63,909 nt of DNA from contig DATBWZ010000109.1 in the NCBI GenBank assembly GCA_036514535.1, forward strand, positions 1 through 63,909, in the 5' to 3' direction. Each line of letters starts with the position of its first letter. Within the stretch, counting starts at the first letter, position 1. This document shows positions 16,275 to 24,788 of the stretch, piece by piece. The position numbers were made by a program, and so were the translations under genes. Below the pieces are notes generated by a model. It saw nothing but the letters and a program-made list of their open reading frames with translations. It was not told the origin of the DNA and made no database searches. The stretch comes from DATBWZ01 sp036514535. GTDB lineage: Bacteria > JAMCPX01 > DATBWZ01.

Positions 16275-16676
16275 ATGTTGCTATTTAACTATGCGTATAT
16301 TCTGATTTTCATCCTTGCAGGAGTGCTATTTGTTTTTTTTTCGCTGTTTCTTTCCAGACTTCTTGCGCCTTCAACCCCTGACCCTAAAAAACAATTAACC
16401 TATGAGTGCGGTGAAGTGCCCGCGGGCTTATCCTGGATACAGTTCAATATACGCTTTTACATTATAGCTCTCACATTTATTATATTTGATGTGGAACTGG
16501 TGCTGATTCTTCCCGCTGTGGCAAGTTACCTTCCGCTTGTGAAGCAGGGGTTTGGATTTCTCGCATTTCTTGAAATATTTATTTTTATCGGCGTACTTAT
16601 TTTCGGCCTTGCCTATCTCTGGGCAAAGGGCGATCTGGAATGGGTCAAGAAGGTAAGCCGGGAGGAGAAAACATAA
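16275..16676 (+). CDS. nuoA: NADH-quinone oxidoreductase subunit A, cluster 1
   Basis: NuoA is a three-helix membrane subunit at the joint of the peripheral and membrane arms. The 133 residues show three hydrophobic segments. Between the first two lies the loop with the conserved YECGEVPAG motif; the FDVELVLILP stretch in helix 2 carries the conserved acidic residue. It opens the first, 11-gene complex I set. A GGAGG lies 14 bases before the ATG, a loose spacing. Its stop overlaps the nuoB start by one base (TAATG). Confidence 0.95.
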   Translation: MLLFNYAYILIFILAGVLFVFFSLFLSRLLAPSTPDPKKQLTYECGEVPAGLSWIQFNIRFYIIALTFIIFDVELVLILPAVASYLPLVKQGFGFLAFLEIFIFIGVLIFGLAYLWAKGDLEWVKKVSREEKT

Positions 16677-17161
16677 TGGGAATTATTTATAACAGCCTTC
16701 CGGAAAATCTGCTTTTCACAACCACCGATGAAATTCTCAATTGGGGAAGGAAATCATCCATGTGGTATATGCTCTTTGCCCTTGCCTGTTGCGGAATTGA
16801 ACTGATGCAGGCCGGAGGACCGAGGACAGACCTGGATAGATTCGGGACGGTCTTCAGGGCGAGCCCCAGGCAGTCGGATATAATGATAGTTGCGGGATCG
16901 CTTACCTACAAAATGGCTTCCAGGCTGAGATTACTCTATGACCAGATGCCTGACCCAAAATATGTCATTGCTATGGGAAGCTGCGCAAACTGTGGCGGGT
17001 TGTTTGACCTTAGTTACAATGTAGTGAAGGGTGTGGATAAGATTGTTCCTGTGGATGTTTACATTCCTGGCTGTCCGCCAAGGCCTGAGGCGCTGGCAGA
17101 GGGATTTTTAAAACTCCAGGAGAAAATACAGAAGGAACGGTTTCTTGTAAAAAAATCGTGA
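16676..17161 (+). CDS. nuoB: NADH-quinone oxidoreductase subunit B, cluster 1
   Basis: NuoB holds the terminal cluster N2, which passes electrons to quinone. The four ligands are Cys38 and Cys39 (ACCGIE), Cys103 (GSCANC) and Cys133 (PGCPPRPE). Cys106 is an additional cysteine next to the third ligand that cluster 2 NuoB lacks. The ATG at 16676, with GGAGG upstream and one-base overlap with nuoA, is preferred to the ATG at 16640. The sequence clearly differs from the paralogue at 26619, so the two clusters are not a recent copy in this part. Confidence 0.95.
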   Translation: MGIIYNSLPENLLFTTTDEILNWGRKSSMWYMLFALACCGIELMQAGGPRTDLDRFGTVFRASPRQSDIMIVAGSLTYKMASRLRLLYDQMPDPKYVIAMGSCANCGGLFDLSYNVVKGVDKIVPVDVYIPGCPPRPEALAEGFLKLQEKIQKERFLVKKS

Positions 17162-17162
17162 T

Positions 17163-17663
17163 ATGATTGTTGAAATTTTTGAAAGCCTGAGAGCTCAGTT
17201 TCCGGATGCACGCATGGAGTTGAAAGAGGAAAAGCCGTACCCCTGGATATTTCTCCAGAGTGAGATAATAAGGCTGGTCTGCGGACACCTCAAGACCGTG
17301 AGCGGTTTTGGTTATCTCTCTTCCCTGAGCGGGGTTGACAGGGCTGATTGTTTTGAGATTGTCTATCATCTGACCTCAATAGGGAGCAAAAAAAATATCA
17401 CACTTAAAGTTAGGGTTGCCAAGAATTCTCCGTCCGTTGAATCTATTGAGCCGGTTTATCCGTCGGCCGGGTTTTTTGAGAGGGAAGTTTTTGAGATGCT
17501 CGGAATTAAATTTGAAGGAAACAAAGATCTGCGGCGGCTACTGCTTCCTGAGGATTGGCAGGGGTATCCGTTAAGAAAGGATTATAAATATCCGGCGGAG
17601 TATCATGGAATTATTCACGAAAGGGGCGGCTCGGTGGACAGGACCAAGAAAGGTAATAAGTAA
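17163..17663 (+). CDS. nuoC: NADH-quinone oxidoreductase subunit C, cluster 1
   Basis: This 166-residue peripheral-arm subunit matches the 30-kDa family. Recognisable are the segment SAGFFEREVFEMLGIKFEGNKDLRRLLLPEDW and the following GYPLRKDY, which is diagnostic. NuoC braces NuoD and NuoI around the Fe-S chain and has no cofactor itself. It starts one base after nuoB ends. It is a stand-alone NuoC, not fused to NuoD as in Escherichia coli. Confidence 0.94.
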   Translation: MIVEIFESLRAQFPDARMELKEEKPYPWIFLQSEIIRLVCGHLKTVSGFGYLSSLSGVDRADCFEIVYHLTSIGSKKNITLKVRVAKNSPSVESIEPVYPSAGFFEREVFEMLGIKFEGNKDLRRLLLPEDWQGYPLRKDYKYPAEYHGIIHERGGSVDRTKKGNK

Positions 17664-17682
17664 TGAGTGACGGGGACTGAAA

Positions 17683-18801
17683 GTGAGTCTGTTGAAGACA
17701 GAGACCATGGTAATCAATATGGGCCCGCAACATCCAAGTACGCATGGAGTTCTGCGATTTATTCTTACAACAGACGGCGAAGTCATTCACAGCGCAATCC
17801 CTGACATTGGCTATCTCCACAGGGGAATGGAGAAGATAGCCGAACAGATTACCTACCATCAGTTCATGCCATATACTGACCGGATAGATTATCTTGCATC
17901 AATGAACTGCAACTGGGGCTATGCTCTTACTGTTGAAAGGCTGATGGGCATTGAGGTTCCGAGGAGGGCAGAATTTATCAGGGTTCTGGTTGGCGAGCTG
18001 AACAGGATCGCAAGTCATCTTATCGCAGTGGGGGCAATGGGTTCGGACCTTGGAGCATTCACCCCATTCCTGCATGCAATAAGAGAAAGGGAGTGGATCA
18101 ACGATATTATGGAGATGGTATGCGGTGTTCGCCTCACATTCAATTATATGAGAATCGGCGGAGTCAGCTATGATCTACCTGAGGGATTCATGCAGAATCT
18201 TACAGAATTTCTTGATTATTTTGAGCCAAAAGTAAAACAGTTCAACGATCTGCTTTCGTACAACAAGATTTTTGTGGAACGCACTTCCGGAGTTGTGCCG
18301 ATTCCGGCAGAGAAGGCCATAGGCTTTTCCCTTGCTGGCCCAAATCTCAGGGCAAGCGGTGTGCAGTGGGATCTGAGAAGGGATGATCCCTATTCTGTTT
18401 ATCGGGAATTGGAATTTGAAGTGCCAGTGGGAAAAGGTGAGTATGGCGAAACAGGAGATTGCCTTGAGAGATACATGATAAGGATTAATGAGATGGTTGA
18501 ATCAATCGGGATAATCCGGCAGTGCATCAGGATGATGCCTGATGGGGAGCGCATTGCCAAGGTTCCCCGTGTTTTGAAACCGCCGGCAGGAGAGATATAT
18601 GCCAGGACCGAGGCGCCGAGGGGCGAGCTTGGATTCTATCTGATAAGCGATGGTTCTCAGAAGCCTTACAGGCTGAAGATAAGAACCGGTTCATTCACGG
18701 CTATGAGCATTATTCCCGATGTGGCGCAAGGATGTCTGATTGCTGATCTTGTGGCTCTAATCGGCAGCCTTGATCTGATTGCGCCGGAGATTGACAGGTG
18801 A
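17683..18801 (+). CDS. nuoD: NADH-quinone oxidoreductase subunit D, cluster 1
   Basis: NuoD forms the quinone site with NuoB. The N-terminal GPQHPSTHGVLR motif carries the conserved His in the quinone pocket. Further family blocks are GYLHRGMEK, PYTDRIDYL and FERYMIRI-like ERYMIRINEM, with the C-terminal end IAPEIDR. The frame starts at a GTG (17683); at 372 residues it is slightly shorter than cluster 2 NuoD (405) because it lacks the N-terminal extension. In this cluster nuoD is followed directly by nuoH, with no nuoE, F or G. Confidence 0.94.
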   Translation: MSLLKTETMVINMGPQHPSTHGVLRFILTTDGEVIHSAIPDIGYLHRGMEKIAEQITYHQFMPYTDRIDYLASMNCNWGYALTVERLMGIEVPRRAEFIRVLVGELNRIASHLIAVGAMGSDLGAFTPFLHAIREREWINDIMEMVCGVRLTFNYMRIGGVSYDLPEGFMQNLTEFLDYFEPKVKQFNDLLSYNKIFVERTSGVVPIPAEKAIGFSLAGPNLRASGVQWDLRRDDPYSVYRELEFEVPVGKGEYGETGDCLERYMIRINEMVESIGIIRQCIRMMPDGERIAKVPRVLKPPAGEIYARTEAPRGELGFYLISDGSQKPYRLKIRTGSFTAMSIIPDVAQGCLIADLVALIGSLDLIAPEIDR

Positions 18802-18841
18802 GAAATATGAGAACTTCCAACGCAGGCGTAGTTAACTAAAA

Positions 18842-19909
18842 GTGAAGGAATTTGCTGACATAATAAGAAATGCGCTCCCGGTGTTTAAATCCATTCCCGA
18901 TGCTCTTTATTACGGCATCTGGATGCTCCTTGTTGCTGGTGCGCTCCTGGGTGTTGTATCGGTTATAGCCGGAATAACCAGCTGGGTTGAACGAAGGGTC
19001 GCAGGCAGGATGATGTCAAGATTCGGGCCAAACAGGGTGGGACCGCAGGGGTCGCTTCAATGGATTGCGGACGGAATAAAGTGCCTCTTAAAGGAGGATC
19101 TAATTCCTGCTCTTGCTGATAAGCCTTTGTTCAGGCTGGCGCCATACATTGTTTTCGCAGGCATGTTTGCCACCTGGGTTGTCTTTCCATTTTCGAAAAA
19201 GATTATAGTTGCGGATTTGAATATAGGCATTCTTTATGTACTTGCGGTTTCTTCACTGGTTGTCATTGGCATTCTGATGGCTGGTTGGGCGTCAAACAAC
19301 AAGTGGTCCCTCCTCGGCGCAATGAGGGCCGTTGCGCAAATAGTTAGTTATGAGGTTCCGTCGGTTCTTGCTGTCCTTTCAGTGGTGCTGGTGTCCGGCA
19401 CGCTCAGCATGCAGGGAATTGTGGAGCATCAGCGCGGCGGATCGGGCGTTCTCAGATGGAATATATTCCATGATCCTTTTCTCTTTATTGCTTTTTTTGT
19501 TTTTTTCATTGCTCAGATAGCAGAGGGCAACAGAACGCCATTTGACCTGCCTGAGGCTGAATCAGAACTCGTTGCCGGATACAGTACCGAGTATAGCGGT
19601 ATGCGGTTTGTCATGTTCTATTTTGCAGAGTGGGCGAATCTTTTTGTAATTGGAGCAGTTTCCTCCACATTATTTTTCGGCGGCTGGGAAGGCCCATTCA
19701 TTGCCGGAATTCACTGGTTTATATTAAAGTCGTGTTTCTTTGTTTTCCTTCTGATGTGGATCAGGTGGACGCTGCCAAGGCTGAGGGTTGATCAGCTGAT
19801 GACGCTTAGTTGGAAATATCTCACGCCCTTTGCGTTTGTCTGTCTCGTTGGTGCAGCGGCGTGGATTTTGTTTCTGCCTGACAGGTATTTTATGGGGATG
19901 CTGAAGTGA
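18842..19909 (+). CDS. nuoH: NADH-quinone oxidoreductase subunit H, cluster 1
   Basis: NuoH (ND1) anchors the quinone tunnel in the membrane. The 355 residues show eight or so helices. The conserved loop segments are visible: WVERRVAGRMMSRFGPNRVGPQG near residue 50, NRTPFDLPEAESELVAGYSTEYSG near 230 and WTLPRLRVDQLM near 315. The charged residues of the E-channel lie in these loops. It begins at a GTG 40 bases after nuoD. NuoH1 keeps YSTEYSGM where NuoH2 has FLEYSGM. Confidence 0.95.
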   Translation: MKEFADIIRNALPVFKSIPDALYYGIWMLLVAGALLGVVSVIAGITSWVERRVAGRMMSRFGPNRVGPQGSLQWIADGIKCLLKEDLIPALADKPLFRLAPYIVFAGMFATWVVFPFSKKIIVADLNIGILYVLAVSSLVVIGILMAGWASNNKWSLLGAMRAVAQIVSYEVPSVLAVLSVVLVSGTLSMQGIVEHQRGGSGVLRWNIFHDPFLFIAFFVFFIAQIAEGNRTPFDLPEAESELVAGYSTEYSGMRFVMFYFAEWANLFVIGAVSSTLFFGGWEGPFIAGIHWFILKSCFFVFLLMWIRWTLPRLRVDQLMTLSWKYLTPFAFVCLVGAAAWILFLPDRYFMGMLK

Positions 19910-20499
19910 ATTCCATGGCTCAATCAGGTTTTATAAATTATTTTCGAAATATTTATGAAGCAGCCGTCTCCATTGCAAAGGGGATGAGGATTACCCTAAA
20001 GACATTTTTCAGCAAACCGGTGACAGTTCAGTATCCGGAAGAGAACCCGGCATTTACCGCAGAGGAATTCAGCAGGCTTTACTCCGGGCCGCTGAAGCCG
20101 CTTTCCGGAAGGTATAGAGGCTTTCTAACAGTTCAAATGGACATATGCACAGCCTGCGAGGCATGTGCCAGGGCATGCCCCATTGCCTGCATTGCCATAG
20201 AGCATGTGAAGGGCGAGCGGACAAAGGTGAAATCCCGGCTGGATGCGAAAGAAACTCCAAAACTAAGATACGCCACTAAATTTGACATTGATATAGGCAA
20301 ATGCATGTACTGCGGGCTCTGTGTGGAGCCGTGCCCCACCGGAGCAATTTACTTTACCAGGACTTTTGAGGGTGCGAGTTATGATCCAGGTGAACTGATT
20401 CTGCATTTTGTAAACGAAGAAGAAGCAAACAGACTGAAAGAAATTGCGCGAAAACTTGAAGAAGATACAAAGAAGGCGGATGACAAGGGGGCAATGTAA
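19906..20499 (+). CDS. nuoI: NADH-quinone oxidoreductase subunit I, cluster 1
   Basis: NuoI carries clusters N6a and N6b that lead electrons to N2. Two 4Fe-4S motifs are intact: Cys81, 84, 87, 91 (CTACEACARACP) and Cys133, 136, 139, 143 (CMYCGLCVEPCP). Between them is a charged insert (residues about 102-122) absent from the cluster 2 paralogue. The frame opens at GTG 19906, overlapping nuoH by 4; the ATG at 19915 is an equal candidate. This subunit is the electron entry of the quinone module when NuoEFG is missing. Confidence 0.94.
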   Translation: MNSMAQSGFINYFRNIYEAAVSIAKGMRITLKTFFSKPVTVQYPEENPAFTAEEFSRLYSGPLKPLSGRYRGFLTVQMDICTACEACARACPIACIAIEHVKGERTKVKSRLDAKETPKLRYATKFDIDIGKCMYCGLCVEPCPTGAIYFTRTFEGASYDPGELILHFVNEEEANRLKEIARKLEEDTKKADDKGAM

Positions 20500-20997
20500 A
20501 TGACCGTTTTGGCTGTGCTTCAGTATATACTTTCTGTCATGATTGTTCTTTCAGCGGTTTATGTTGTTCTTTCAGGCAATCTTGTAAGGGCTGCCTTTGC
20601 ATTGTTTTTTACACTCTTTGCTGTTGCTGGCTTTTATTTAACCCTCAAGGCGGAACTGATCGCAGGATTTCAGATACTGGTATATGTTGGCGGAATACTT
20701 ATTATAATTCTGTTTGGCATAATGCTTACACCGGAATACTTTAAAATCAGGGTTTTTTCAGAGCCAGTAAGGATATTCCCGGCAGCCATTATCTCCCTGA
20801 TACTCTTTTTTGCTGTTTATGTAGTTGGGTATGAAATGTTTTATATAATGAATACAGCAGAACAGCCTTATACCGGCACATACGATATAGGCGTGATGCT
20901 GCTGTCAAACTATATACTGCCCTTTGAGGCGGCATCTCTGGTGCTACTGGTTGTGCTTATTGGCGCTGCTGTTCTTTCAAGGAGGGAGGTAAAATGA
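20500..20997 (+). CDS. nuoJ: NADH-quinone oxidoreductase subunit J, cluster 1
   Basis: A 165-residue, five-helix membrane protein of the ND6 family. The third helix has the LVYVGGILIIILFGIML stretch that carries the pi-bulge important for coupling. It begins directly after the nuoI stop and ends overlapping nuoK by 4 bases. The C-terminal hydrophobic segment before SRREVK completes the family pattern. Confidence 0.92.
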   Translation: MTVLAVLQYILSVMIVLSAVYVVLSGNLVRAAFALFFTLFAVAGFYLTLKAELIAGFQILVYVGGILIIILFGIMLTPEYFKIRVFSEPVRIFPAAIISLILFFAVYVVGYEMFYIMNTAEQPYTGTYDIGVMLLSNYILPFEAASLVLLVVLIGAAVLSRREVK

Positions 20998-21296
20998 GTC
21001 CCTTTGAGATATTTTTGCTTGCCGATGCTCTATTTGTAATTGGTATATTCGGCGTTCTGACGCGGAAAAATGCCATTGCGATTCTAATAAGTGTGGAACT
21101 GATTCTAAACGGTGTGAACCTCAATCTTATAAATTTTGCGAGAAACACTGCGCTGGGCGCAAAGGGGCAGGTTTTTGTCCTTTTTGTTATTCTTCTTGCA
21201 GCGCTTGAGGCGGCGCTTGGAATAGCAATCATACTCGGTATCTACCGTTCGCTGAAGAAAATTGATGTAGATGAAGCAAGGGTGCTGAGAGGCTGA
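20994..21296 (+). CDS. nuoK: NADH-quinone oxidoreductase subunit K, cluster 1
   Basis: NuoK (ND4L) is a 100-residue, three-helix antiporter-like subunit. The two conserved membrane glutamates appear as SVELILNGVNLNLINF in helix 2 and as ALEAALGIAI in helix 3. The ATG overlaps the nuoJ stop (ATGA) and has GGAGG upstream. One base separates it from nuoL. Confidence 0.94.
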   Translation: MSPFEIFLLADALFVIGIFGVLTRKNAIAILISVELILNGVNLNLINFARNTALGAKGQVFVLFVILLAALEAALGIAIILGIYRSLKKIDVDEARVLRG

Positions 21297-21297
21297 T

Positions 21298-23256
21298 ATG
21301 GAAAACGAATTTCCAATCCGGTTGCTGATCCTGTTCCCGCTCATCGGTTTCCTGATAACCATATTCTATGGCAGGAGGCTGGGTCCGAGAATCGTAAGCA
21401 TTCTCAGCCCGTCAGCTGTGCTGCTCTCATTTATTTTCAGCTGCGCAGGTTTGTTTAAGTTGCTTCACCTTCCGCCGGAAGAGAGGGTTATTATTGATAA
21501 TCTCTACACATGGATCAATGTGGGCATGCTGAATATTTCAGTTTCCTTCCGGTTTGATCAACTCTCAATTCTTATGGCGCTTGTTGTAACAGGGGTAGGT
21601 TTTTTAATTCATGTTTATTCTGTTGGATACATGCACGGAGACAAGAAATATACAAGATTTTTTGCCTATCTCAATCTGTTTATATTCTCTATGCTTATTC
21701 TCGTTCTTGGCAATAATCTCCTCCTTATGTTTCTGGGGTGGGAAGGCGTGGGCCTATGTTCCTATCTGCTTATCGGTTTCTGGTTTGAGAAGGTGGAAAA
21801 TGCAATTGCCGCTATCAAAGCATTCATAGTGAACCGGATAGGAGACATGGGTTTTATTATGGGGATAATCCTTCTTTTTTGGTCGCTTGGCTCCCACGGA
21901 GTCTGGACGCTTGATTTTGACATTATTAAGCAAAATGTGCATTTACTGGGCCGTGAGAGGATAACTATAATCTGCCTTCTGTTATTCATGGGTGCTACGG
22001 GGAAATCGGCTCAGCTTCCGCTGTATGTCTGGCTCCCCGATGCGATGGCAGGGCCCACTCCGGTCTCAGCCCTTATCCATGCGGCGACCATGGTGACTGC
22101 CGGAGTGTATATGGTTACGAGGATGAGCTTTCTTTACAGCTTGTCCCCATTTGCAATGGAGACAGTAGCAGTTGTTGGCGGGCTGACCGCATTTTTTGCA
22201 GCCACTATCGCCCTTGTCCAGAACGATATAAAAAAGGTCCTGGCTTACTCAACTATAAGTCAATTGGGCTATATGTTTCTTGGAGTTGGCGTTGGCGCAT
22301 ATTCAGCAGGTATGTTCCATCTGATTACCCACGCATTCTTCAAGGCGCTTCTCTTTCTCGGTGCGGGCAGTGTTATTCACGGGCTTTCAGGAGAGCAGGA
22401 TCTTAGAAAGATGGGTGGACTGCGAAAGAGCATGCCAATTACCTGGATCACCATGCTTCTAGCCACACTTGCGATCTCGGGTATTCCGCCATTTGCCGGT
22501 TTTTTCAGCAAGGATGAAATCCTCTGGGGAACTTTGAAGAGTGGACATTATTATCTTGCGGTGCTCGGAATTTTCACTGCAGGACTCACGGCATTCTACA
22601 TGTTCAGAATGCTTTTGCTCGCTTTCTGGGGAAGGACGGGGGCTCATGCGCCTCATGCCCACGAGTCGCCGCCTGTGATGACCATTCCGCTGGCTGTTCT
22701 TGCCTTTTTTTCCGTTGTTGGCGGTTTACTCGCGTTAACCATGCACCATTTTATTGAACCAGTGGCATCTTATAAGGCGGTTTCTGCGGTTTCCGAGCAT
22801 TCGGAGTGGATTATGGTTGTTGTTTCCATAGTGGCTGCAGCAACAGGCATCTCTGTTGCTTTTTTCTTCTATGTCGCCAGACCGGGAGTATCCGCAGGAC
22901 TTGCAAACCGGACCTCCGGGATTTACAGGGTTTTGCTGAACAAATATTATGTGGACGAAATATACAATTTTCTTTTTGTCAGGATGCTTCTCATTCTGAA
23001 TTCAATCCTCGCAAAATTTGATATCAAAATTATTGATGGAATAGTGAATGCTTCCAGCGCGTTAACTGTGGATGTATCCTATGGAAGCGGGAAATTTGAC
23101 CTCTCTGTGGTTGACGGATCGGTTAATGGTATAAGTGATGGTGTTATTTCAGCAGGCAGCAAAGCCAGACGGCTTCAGACCGGCAACCTCCAGAATTATG
23201 TCACTGCTGTGGTGGTTGGCATAATCTGCCTGGTCCTGGTTATTATATTTGTATGA
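21298..23256 (+). CDS. nuoL: NADH-quinone oxidoreductase subunit L, cluster 1
   Basis: NuoL (ND5) is the distal proton pump. The 652-residue protein has the antiporter core, including MFLGWEGVGLCSYLLIGFW with its conserved Glu, the block QLPLYVWLPDAMAGPTPVSALIHAATMVTAGVY with the conserved Lys just ahead of it, and a long amphipathic lateral helix at the C-terminus. Large parts match the cluster 2 NuoL closely, more closely than NuoB or NuoD match between clusters, suggesting shared ancestry or conversion in the pump genes. Confidence 0.95.
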   Translation: MENEFPIRLLILFPLIGFLITIFYGRRLGPRIVSILSPSAVLLSFIFSCAGLFKLLHLPPEERVIIDNLYTWINVGMLNISVSFRFDQLSILMALVVTGVGFLIHVYSVGYMHGDKKYTRFFAYLNLFIFSMLILVLGNNLLLMFLGWEGVGLCSYLLIGFWFEKVENAIAAIKAFIVNRIGDMGFIMGIILLFWSLGSHGVWTLDFDIIKQNVHLLGRERITIICLLLFMGATGKSAQLPLYVWLPDAMAGPTPVSALIHAATMVTAGVYMVTRMSFLYSLSPFAMETVAVVGGLTAFFAATIALVQNDIKKVLAYSTISQLGYMFLGVGVGAYSAGMFHLITHAFFKALLFLGAGSVIHGLSGEQDLRKMGGLRKSMPITWITMLLATLAISGIPPFAGFFSKDEILWGTLKSGHYYLAVLGIFTAGLTAFYMFRMLLLAFWGRTGAHAPHAHESPPVMTIPLAVLAFFSVVGGLLALTMHHFIEPVASYKAVSAVSEHSEWIMVVVSIVAAATGISVAFFFYVARPGVSAGLANRTSGIYRVLLNKYYVDEIYNFLFVRMLLILNSILAKFDIKIIDGIVNASSALTVDVSYGSGKFDLSVVDGSVNGISDGVISAGSKARRLQTGNLQNYVTAVVVGIICLVLVIIFV

Positions 23257-23267
23257 GGAGGATATAA

Positions 23268-24788
23268 GTGGAACATCTGTTAACATGGATTATTTTTACT
23301 CCCCTGATAGGAACGGCTGTTGTGCTTTTTCTGCCAAAGGAGCGCGTGAATTTGATACGGTGGACATCTGCCCTGTTTACATTTATTCCACTGTTGCTTT
23401 CGGTTGTGATGCTGGTGAGGTTCGCTCCCACTGTGAATGGCTTCCAGTTCGTTGAACATTATGAATGGATCCCCATGTTTAATATTGAGTATTATCTGGG
23501 TGCAGACGGGCTGAGTGTGCCAATGATCTTCCTGACTGCCCTGCTTTCCTTCCTCTGTATATTCGCTTCCTGGGGGATTGACAGGGGAGAAAAGGCGTAT
23601 TTTGCCCTGTTTCTTCTCCTTGAAACTGGGATGATGGGCGTATTCACTGCGCTTGATTTTTTCCTCTTCTATGTTTTCTGGGAGATAGTGTTGCTTCCGA
23701 TGTATTTCCTTATCGGAATCTGGGGCGGTCCGAGAAGGGAATATGCGGCAATAAAATTTTTCCTTTATACGCTATTCGGCAGCGTGCTGATGCTGATTGT
23801 GATGCTTGCTTTGTATTTTAACAGCGATGTTAATCCGGATCCCAATATTGTGAAGCATACTTTTGATATGGTTCTTCTATCGGATCAATCAACCCATCTG
23901 CCATGGTTAAAGAGCGGGACTGTAAGGCTCATAATGTATGTGATGCTGTATATTGGATTTGCCATAAAGGTTCCGGTATTCCCCTTTCACACATGGCTGC
24001 CTGATGCCCATGTGGAGGCGCCAACACCGATAAGCGTTATTCTGGCAGGAGTTCTGTTGAAAATGGGAACATACGGAATATTGAGAATAAGCTATACGAT
24101 ACTCCCGGACATTGCGCTGCAGACTGCCTTCTGGCTTGCAGTGCTTGGAATAATAAATATGGTTTACGGCGCCTTTGTTGCTATGGCGCAGAAAGACTTT
24201 AAGAAATTGATTGCATACTCAAGCATAAGCCACATGGGCTATGTCCTTCTTGGAATGGCATCATTTACGCAGGAGGGAATTAATGGCGCTGTCCTCCAGA
24301 TGTTTACCCACGGAACTATTACAGGGATGCTCTTCCTAATCGTGGGCATTCTTTACGACAGGGCGCACCACAGGGAGATTGACGGATTTGGAGGGATTGC
24401 GAGTCAGATGCCAAGATATGCAGGAATTACAAGCCTTGCCTTTTTTGCTTCCATGGGACTCCCTGGATTGAGCGGATTTATCAGCGAGGCGCTTGTTTTC
24501 CTTGGCGCATACAGAACATTCCCGGTGCTTGTATTTATTGGGGTGATAACAATAGTTGTAACAGCAGGATACATGCTCTGGACATTTCAGAAGGTTTTTC
24601 TCGGAGGCATTAATGAAAAATACAGGACGCTTCCGGATATTAATGCCAGGGAGATGTTCACCCTTGCCCCGCTCGGAATAATTGTTGTCATAATCGGCGT
24701 CTATCCCATGCCGATCCTGCATATTATGGATAATACACTCTCGTTCTTTGTGCGTCTCAAGGATCTGTTTCCATTAACAGGGATGTGA
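23268..24788 (+). CDS. nuoM: NADH-quinone oxidoreductase subunit M, cluster 1
   Basis: NuoM (ND4) is the second antiporter-like pump. The 506 residues contain FYVFWEIVLLPMYFLIGIWGG, with the conserved Glu, and KVPVFPFHTWLPDAHVEAPTP, which is diagnostic for NuoM. A YSSISHMGYVLLG stretch follows. It starts at GTG 23268 after an AGGAGG site and ends overlapping nuoN. There is one NuoM, so this is not the two-NuoM complex seen in some Nitrospira. Confidence 0.95.
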   Translation: MEHLLTWIIFTPLIGTAVVLFLPKERVNLIRWTSALFTFIPLLLSVVMLVRFAPTVNGFQFVEHYEWIPMFNIEYYLGADGLSVPMIFLTALLSFLCIFASWGIDRGEKAYFALFLLLETGMMGVFTALDFFLFYVFWEIVLLPMYFLIGIWGGPRREYAAIKFFLYTLFGSVLMLIVMLALYFNSDVNPDPNIVKHTFDMVLLSDQSTHLPWLKSGTVRLIMYVMLYIGFAIKVPVFPFHTWLPDAHVEAPTPISVILAGVLLKMGTYGILRISYTILPDIALQTAFWLAVLGIINMVYGAFVAMAQKDFKKLIAYSSISHMGYVLLGMASFTQEGINGAVLQMFTHGTITGMLFLIVGILYDRAHHREIDGFGGIASQMPRYAGITSLAFFASMGLPGLSGFISEALVFLGAYRTFPVLVFIGVITIVVTAGYMLWTFQKVFLGGINEKYRTLPDINAREMFTLAPLGIIVVIIGVYPMPILHIMDNTLSFFVRLKDLFPLTGM